A program made the position numbers and the translations under genes. From positions 1,612,001 to 1,676,000 of the forward strand of contig NC_083531.1 in assembly GCF_032362555.1 (NCBI RefSeq): 64,000 bases of DNA. The letters run 5' to 3'. The notes beneath the pieces were generated by a model. That model saw only the letters and a program-made list of their open reading frames with translations, was not told where the DNA came from and searched no databases. Shown here piece by piece: positions 52,601-61,600 of this stretch. How positions within the stretch are numbered: the first letter of the stretch is position 1; each line of letters starts with the position of its first letter. Origin of the DNA: Amyelois transitella (lineage: Eukaryota > Arthropoda > Insecta > Lepidoptera > Pyralidae).

Positions 52601-55600
52601 ATTTCTTATCTTTGTTATTTATTACAGAACTACGCTCTGCTACCATAAAGGTTTTTTCGGTAAATAACAACTTTGATTAGAAATAATATTTAGTTTATTG
52701 CAAACACAATTATAGTTCGGTTACAAGTACCGCGGGAAGAGAATTCAACATGGCAGACCATTTCTATCGTACCATAGACAGTTGGCGCCACGTAGTGGCA
52801 GCTACATGAACTAAACAAGGGTTGCGTTCAATTACTAACAAAAACCACAAATTTAATTCAGTCAGTTCAGTTCAGGAATATATCAAGGAAAAAAAAAATA
52901 AGAATAGAACTTAAACTAAAGAGAAATTCAGTAGGTACAAGGGCACTACTACTTATTTCTGGAGAAAGTTATGTTATAAATATACTTCCAGGTGGTCGTG
53001 TGCACTTCAGCGGTTCTGAAGCGGATCCTGGAGGAAGGTGTGATCGAGATCGCCAATATGAACGTGCTCATCATCGAGAGCTGCCATCTTATCTACAAAG
53101 ATGACAATTTGAAATATGTGAGTTTATAAAACCGTGCCGTGTGGTTCCCGGCAGTGCCGTGTGGTTCCCGGCACCAATACAAAAAAGAATAGGACCACTC
53201 CATCTCTTTCCCATGGATGTCGTAAAAGGCGACTAAGGGATAGGCTTATAAATTTGGGTTTCTTCTTTCAGGCGATGGGCTAGCAACCTGTCACTATTTG
53301 AATCTCAATTCTGTCATTAAGCCAAATAGCTGAACGTGGCCGATCAGTCTTCAAGACTGTTGGCTCTGTCTACCCCGCAAGGGATATAGACGTGATTATA
53401 TAGGTATATGTATGTATGTAAGTTTATAAAATATGAACGTATCTTGATCAAATTAAGGATGTCCTGGTAAAGGGTCAGGTCAAGAGTACCCGAAACCGCC
53501 GAGCTTGCGTGAAGAGAGTTATGAATCTGGATGAAGTGTGTAGAGATCTTGGCAAGTGGAAAGAGGTAGTCTCTGCCTACCCCTCCGGGAAAGAGGCGTG
53601 ATTTTATGTATGTATGCATGTATGTTAGTTTTATTTTTGTAGTTATATTTCTTTTGAAGACATTGTGGCGACATCTCTTCGTCACAAGTCACAACAGCCA
53701 AAAGCAGCGAAGAGTCTTAAACGCGCAAGCAATGATTTCACGGATTGGAACATATGTATAAATAATACAATGTCCGATACAACATCGTCAGAGTCGCGGT
53801 TTCCCAGGGAAACCTAGCCTGTCGGAAGATAAATGAGAATCCTACTACTATTATAAAGGCGAAAGTTTGTATGGATGTTTGTTACTCTTTCACGCAAAAA
53901 CTACTGAACCGATTACCATGAAATTTGGTATGTAGGTAGCTGAAGACCCAGAATATCACATAGGCTACTTTTTATCCCAGAGTTCCCGCGGGATTGATAG
54001 GGTTTCCATGCGGACGAAGTCGCGGGCGGCCTCTAGTATGTAATAATGTTACGTAGCGATAAGTTACTGAACGTGGCCTATCGGTCTTTTCATAACTGTT
54101 GGCTCTTTCTACCCCGCAAGGGATATAGACGTGGTTATATGTATGTAGCGATAAGTATATCATACAGATTGGGGGTTAGCAACATGACGACGCTCAAAAG
54201 ACTATATAACCATAGATTAAAATTACATACAAACGTCATACGTCTTCCGGAGTGGTGGACAGAGATTTTTTGCAAGACCTCTCAGATTTTTTATATCCAC
54301 ATTGTTTGTTACTTTTGGGTATTTGGGACCAAGAATAGAGTAAACGATTAATTATTAATTTTATTTAAGTAACGTGCTTTTTTAATTCTGCTTGCAGATT
54401 CTGAAGCTTTACAAAGAAAGCGAGGAAGATAAACGCCCTAGAATCTTAGCGTTAACATATCCACTATTTTTATCTACAAAAAAAGATGGCCACATTGAAA
54501 CCACAGACAACCAATCTCTAACTGTCAAAGACAATGAGCATAAAGATGATGCGGAAGCGAAAGGTAATGAAAATGTCGCAGAAAATATTGATTTCGTAAA
54601 AGGTGATAAGAAAGTAAACACAGGGAATAATGATTTGATAGATAATGATGAAAAACTAGAATCTACTGATGATAAACTTGAAGCACTCGATGACAATGAA
54701 ACTAAAATCACTGACAACCATGATACGAAAGAAGGTAATGCTGTTTCTGAATTAAATGATATGCCAACAAAAGCTACGAATAAAGATCTACAATATACAA
54801 GTGAAGAAGATTACAGTTTGTATGAGAATTATGATGATTTTGATATGTATGAGAAGCTCGAATGGAAAATTGAAGAGTTGGAGAAAGAAATTTGCTGTCA
54901 GATGGATTTGGCTGAAGATATTGACGGTGGGAAGAGGTGAGATTATCAAAATACAATCCATTATGAATGTGTATTTGTTTGTTTTCGTTCACGTCAAAAC
55001 TTTTGATCCGATCCATAAAATATACATACCTACATATAATCACGTCATTATCCCTTGCGGGGTAGACAGAACCGACAGTCTTTGAAAAGACTGATAGGCC
55101 ACGTTCAGCAATTTATGTAAATGGTAGAATTGAGATTCAAATAGTGATGATGTTGAAGATGTTGCTAACCCATCGCCTAAATGAGGAATCTCAAGTTTAT
55201 AAGCCTATTCCTTAGTCGCCTTTTACGACATCCATGGGATCGAGATGGAGTAGTCTTATTTTTTTTTTTTTATAGGTGCCGGGAACAATACGGCACATGA
55301 AATTTTTTATACAGCTAAACGTGACATTAAATTTTTGTTATTAATAAAAACTATTATTTCAGACTGTCAGGAACCCTTGCTAAGCCCAAGGAGTTGATAA
55401 TTGAATACAACACCCGCCCCCCCAACGAAGATCTGCCCGAAGCCTACGTGGAACTGGAGACTTTCATGAAGGACACGGTTCGACATGTCATGGAGTTCCT
55501 AGGGGATCATAGGTGAGACTAGATTTTGTCCTGGATTCTCCTCGCGTGGGAGTTTTCATAATTTCATCCTAAGTTGATTCTGTTCTGAAATTGTTTTAAC

Positions 55601-58600
55601 CTGCAACAAATCTGCTTATAGACAGTGCTTTTAAAGCGTGAATGCAGATGAAGCGGTAACAAAGTGCACTGCAATATTTTTTTTCAACAATGTCAACATT
55701 TCTATGTAAATTCTGTGCGAGCTGTTTAGAATAGAACCACTCCATATCTTTCCCATGGATGTCGAAAAAGGCGACTAAGGGATGGGCTTGAAAACTTGGG
55801 ATTCCTCTTGTAGACGATGGGCTAGCAACCTGTCACAATTTAAATCTCAATTATATGATTAAGGTAACCAGCTGAATGTGGTCTTTCAGTCTTTTCAAGA
55901 CTGTCGGTTCTGTTACCCCGAAAGAGATATAGAATACAATAGATATATTTTCCGTTTAAGTGCCGTGTGGTTCCCGGCACTATTACAAAAAAGAATAGGA
56001 CCACTCCATCTCTTTGCCATGGATGTCGTAAAAGGCGACTAAGGGATAGGCTTATAAACTTAGGATTCCTCTTTTAGGCGATGGGCTAGCAACCTGTAGC
56101 ACTATTTGAATCTCGGTTCTATCATTAAGCCAAATAGCTGAACGTGGCCATTCAGTCTTTTCAAGACTGTTGGCTCTGTCTACCCCGCAAGGGATATAGA
56201 CGTGATCATATGTATGTATGTATGTAGATATATTTTCAAATCGGATACAAGGTACCTATCAATTATTGATGTCATATCTCGAGAATTTTATATTATAAGA
56301 TCTATATATCTATGTATGACATAATCAGTTCTACATTCATACATGTTTTTTAATGTAGACAATGTGCATTCGTCCACGATTTAGATTTAAGAGATCTATA
56401 TTTGTAAATTGACGTCCTATGAAAATGCTGCAGTGTAGTTTGTTCCGCCGCTTCTTCTACACATGCGCTTTGGAAGCGGAAATTTATAATTAGCGGATTG
56501 AAAGTTATAATTAGATTTAAGTTATGTGACGTCAATAAGTGATACCTTGTATCCAATTTTGAAAATAAATCTATTCTATTCTATTCTACGTATTTAAGAA
56601 AGCGTGCAACGCCGCTGGCAAAAGCTACTAGTATGAATACAATTCCACTTTTGTTACAGGTTCGATCTGATAGAGATATACGGTGAAGACTTTATCGACG
56701 AGTTGAAGAACGTTCCCGACCCCACTGTGGCGCCGAAGAACTTCCTGAACCAGTTCCTTTATGTTTTGGACCAGTTGGGTGAGTTTTGCCGTGTGGTTAC
56801 CGGCACTTTGATAGAGTAGGGCACTCCCATCTCTTATCCGAGGACGTTGTAAAAGGCGACTGAGGGAATGGCTAATAAACTCGAGATTCTTATTCCAGGC
56901 GATGGGCTGGCAAACTGTCACTATTGGATGTTCAATTCCATCACTAAGCCATAAAACTGAATGTGGCCTGTCAGGTTTTGGAAGCTGCTGGCTTTGTCTA
57001 CCCTGCAAGCGATATACACGTGATTATATGAATGAAAGAGCTTACGGCTTAATGATAGAATAGAGATTTAAATAGGACGCTTTGCTAGCCCATCGCTTAA
57101 GATAAGTATCACAAGAATTATCAAGTATATATTACTTACAAAAAAATAGACCTACGTCCTGTAATATCTAGATACAATAACATTTTATTTCATCCATGGG
57201 GCATTAAATATAGTCTTATTTATTTTAACAGGGCCGTACGCCGCTGACAAACTAGCCTTCACACTTCTCGTGAAATTGGAAAAGTTAAGAGTGCGCGAGA
57301 AATATGACCGCCATTTTCTTCTACTCTGCCTGCTGACGACCGTATTCATCAAAATCCGTTGTTACACCGACTCTGTTTTAGAAAAATACTCAGATTGGGA
57401 CAAAATAAAGCTTTTCAGTGCACCGAAACTGATGAGGTTCGTCGAAATACTAGAGAAATTCCAACCGAACGAAGCGAAAAGCGAACATTCCATTAAAAAT
57501 ACTACAAAAGATGGCGTCGCCAAATTGTTGAACGACATAGACAATTGCGACTTTGTATCGCTGGGCAACAAGATTGAAGATCGCGTGAACACCTACGAGG
57601 CTAACTTGAAGGATATTGACGATAAAGTTGACAATAGTGATGTTAATAGTGAAGCTAAAGTTATAACGGACAAAAATGATGTAAACAGTGCAGCTAAAGT
57701 TATAACAGACAAAAATGATGTAAATGGTTCAGCTAAAGTTATAACGGACAAAAATGATGTAAACTATGAAGATAAAGTTATAACGGACAAAAATGATGTA
57801 AACGATGAAGATAAAGTTATAACGGACAAAAACGATGAAAACAGTGAAGATAAAGTTATAACGGACAAAAATGATGTAAACAGTGCAGCTAAAGTTATAA
57901 CGGACAATAATGATGTAAACGGTAAAAATAAAGTTAAAACGGACAAAAATGATGTAAACAGTGAAGCTAAAGTTATAACGGACAATAATGATGTAAACGG
58001 TAAAGATAAAGTTATAACGGACAATAATGATGTAAACAATGAAAATAAAGTTAAAACGGACAATAATGATGTAAACGGTAAAGATAAAGTTACAACGGAC
58101 AAAAATGATGTAAACGGTTCAGCTAAAGTTATAAAGGACACAGTTAGTGATACTAATGAAGTGAGTGACGCAAAAGTGAGTGAGCCCGGTGCGGGGAGAG
58201 CGGTTGGCGACAAGACTAGCGTGTGCGCGGGGCGGCGGGGCGGCGCGCGGGGCCGTGCGCGGGCGCCGGCGCGCGCGCCGCCCGCCGCGGACGCGCTGTG
58301 CGGGCTGGTGTTCCACCGGCACCCGCTCGTGGCCCGGACTATGTTCCATGTGGTGTCGGTGAGTTGGTCGCGGATTTCTATTTATAACAAACACAACAAC
58401 AACTGGAACAAATTACACAGATTGAGTTAGCCTCGAACTAACTCAACGATACTATATTTTACAATAAATACTTATATACATAAACGTCCAAGACCCAGGC
58501 CAATCAGAGAAAGTTCGTTTCTCATCATGCCCTGGCCGGGATTCGAACCCCCCGTCACAGACAAGCGTACTACCGCTGCGCCACAGATGCCGTCAAAAAT

Positions 58601-61600
58601 AGTATAATAAGTAAATTGGCTCTTAAAGTATATTTTAAAAGCTAATGATTGTAAAACTTGCTGTTATTCATCCAAATATAGAAAAATTAAAATAAATTAA
58701 TAATTACATACCATCACGCCTGTCTCCCATTGGGGTAGGCAGAGACCATGGATTTCCACTTGCTAATATCCTCACAGACCTCTCCCGCTTCCTCCACACT
58801 CATTACTCTTTTAATGCATACGTTGTTTACAGGACATGTGCCGTTGCAACCCCAAACTCTCTTACATCTGTGCTCAATACTGCGCCGTTGAAGACACTAT
58901 GGAGAGTGACTCCAAACAGCAGGGTAAAAGACATGAAACTGTTCTAAAGAAGTGAGTATTCTATATTTGACGAAAAAAATCAATTGACAATGGAACTACA
59001 TAGTATAAAACAAAGTCGCTATTTTAGTCTGTTCGTCTGTACGCTTAAATCTTTAAAATTACGCAACGGATTTTGATGCGGTTTTTTTTTGTTGGTAACA
59101 GGTAGAGTGATTCAAGAGGAAGGTTTTTATGTATAATTTTTTCCGAATTTTGCACCCGTGCGAAGCCGGGGCGGGTCGCTAATTAAAAATAAAATATGTT
59201 TTTTTTTTTTAACTATTGTTTTTAATTATTATCAACCTTTTTTTCATTATATTTTTTTGCAGATTCAGAATGCACGAATGCAACCTGCTTTTCGCCACGT
59301 CAGCACTCGAGGAGGGCATTGACCTCCCGCGGTGTAACCTGGTGCTGCGTTGGGATGTACCTGCTTCGTAAGCATGTCTATACTAATATTATAAAGCTGA
59401 AGAGTTTGTTTGTTTGTTTGTTTGAACGCGCAAATCTCAGGAACTACTGGTTCGGATTGAAAAATTTGTTTCTTTTTTCGTTGAATAGACCATTTATCGA
59501 GGAAGGTTTTAGGCTATATGACATCACGCTGTAACTTTTAGGAGGGAATAAATAATGGAAAATGTGAAAAAAAGGGGGGAAATTATTCATCCTTGAGGGC
59601 TTCAATGATGCCTAAAATTGAATTTAATAAAAAAATCTCTGTAGCGTCGACAACAGGGATTTTCTTTAGTTTGGATAAGATTTTGAGCAAATAAAAAAAT
59701 ATAGCTTGTAGCCATAATGCTTTTAATGAGTCCAAAGGCGACTAAGGAACAGCCTTATACATATAGGTACATGGGATTCCTCTTTTAGGCGATGGGCTAG
59801 TAACCTGTCACTATTTGAATCTCAATTCTATCATTAAGCCAAACAGCTGAACCTTTCAGTTTTTCGATGACTGTTGGCTCTGTCTACCCCGCAAGGGATA
59901 ATATGGTATGTTGTTATGTGTTTACAGTGTTTAATGTTTTGTTTCCAGCTACCGTTCATACGGGCTGTGCCGCGGCCGCGCACGCGCAGCCCGCGCCGCG
60001 TCCGCGCTGCTGTGCTGCAGCGGGGAGCTCGCGCGCACGCTGCTGCGCAACGTGGCCACTTACAGGGAGCTGGATCAGGTGATTATATCTTACGGGGCGG
60101 ACAGAGCCGGAGGCATGAACAACTGTTTAATTTATGTAATGCTATGACATATAACCCAATGAGATTAAAATAGTGATGGATTGCTAGCCCATCTTGTAGA
60201 AGAATCTCTGGTTTATTAATCTTGCCCTTAGTTGCCTTTTACAACATCAGAACCACACGAACATCACTGGAAAAAATGATTATTCATATATACATATCAA
60301 TAATACAATTCATATTAATTCTAAATCTCTGTTTTTCACTATATAAATTTCCCACAGATTATAAGCCGAAAGTGCGGCTGCGGTGTGCAAGATGAACCAC
60401 CACCTTCTGAAGAAGAAGACGCAGATAAACTGACCTGCGTCATCAAACCTTATTCTCCACACGACTGTGATAATAAACCTAGGAATAATGCTAGTTTTGA
60501 TAAAAAAGTTAATATTGATGATGGAAATGATAAACTTAATGATAAAGTTGAGACTGATATTAATAATATTGATAAAATTGAAATGATTGAAAATGCAAGA
60601 CATCTAACCACTGGTAATATGACTGATTATAGTAAAATTGATGATGTTGATAAAATGGAAATGATTGAAGGTGTAAGGCAACTGATTATTGATGATACAG
60701 CTAGTGAAGAAAACAATGCCAATGATTCTGTTAAAATGAATGATAAAGTAAACGTGACTGCGATAACCCCAGATGATATTGATAAAAATGAAAATGCTAA
60801 CATTGAAAATCATGATATAATAGCTGATAACAATAAGAATATTGAAATAATAGAAAATACAGAAGCGAAAAAGGAAGCTTTTAGCGAGAAATCAATAAAT
60901 AATTGTACTTATGTAAATAGATCAAATTTTGATAACAATTTTCAAATGTTACACAATATTTTAAACAATGAATCTATAAATACAGTTACAGCCGTGTCTC
61001 AAATAAAAATAACAAGTGAAAATTATATTAATTCAAATAAACCAAATGATGATTTAGACATTGCAGATATTAATAATATAGTAATTGTAAATAAAACGAA
61101 TAGTGCTAGTAGAAATATGGATATTGGTAACAATATTAGTGGAAATGCATTTAGTGAAACGAAAAGTGTTAAGTGTAATAGTGAAGTGAAAATTGTGGAC
61201 AATGATATTCCATTTGTCGATCTTAGTACTGCTATACCACTTATAAATAGGTAAGTTTATGTCACCTGTCATTCATATAGGAATCTCAGTGTTCTCATTC
61301 AGCCAAAAAGCCTAACGTGGCCCACCAGTCTTTTTAAGTTTCACATATTTAGTCACATTTATATCCCTTGCGGAGTAAACAGAGCCAACAGTCTTAAAAA
61401 GACTGAAAGGCCATGTTCAGCTGTTTCGCTTGATGATGAAATTTAGATTCAAATAGTGACAGGTCGCTAGCCCATTGACTACAAGAATAATCCAAAGTTT
61501 CTTAGCCTTTCTTTAGTCGGCTTTTACGATACCCATATTCTGAACTGCCTGGAACCACACTGCACTACTATGAATAGTTTCAGTAATACTTGAAACTCCA

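Larger units (their letters stand above)
48465..52840 (-). mobile_element. Ty1/copia LTR retrotransposon, apparently intact
   Basis: 4,376 bp in Dicer-1 intron 2, antisense to the gene. Two 195-bp LTRs (48465-48659 and 52646-52840) show no difference by eye. Perfect 5-bp target duplication AAAAC at 48460-48464 and 52841-52845. A primer-binding site TGGTAGCAGAGC (complement of 52634-52645), fitting the 3' end of initiator tRNA-Met, directly follows the 5' LTR. A purine tract (AGGGGTGGA on the element strand, 48660-48668) precedes the 3' LTR. The single ORF is open. Confidence 0.93.

Noticed and set aside
54409-54717. Serine-rich minus-strand frame of 102 codons
   Set aside because: It is the antisense shadow of the acidic stretch of Dicer-1 exon 4; the same applies to 57764-58213.
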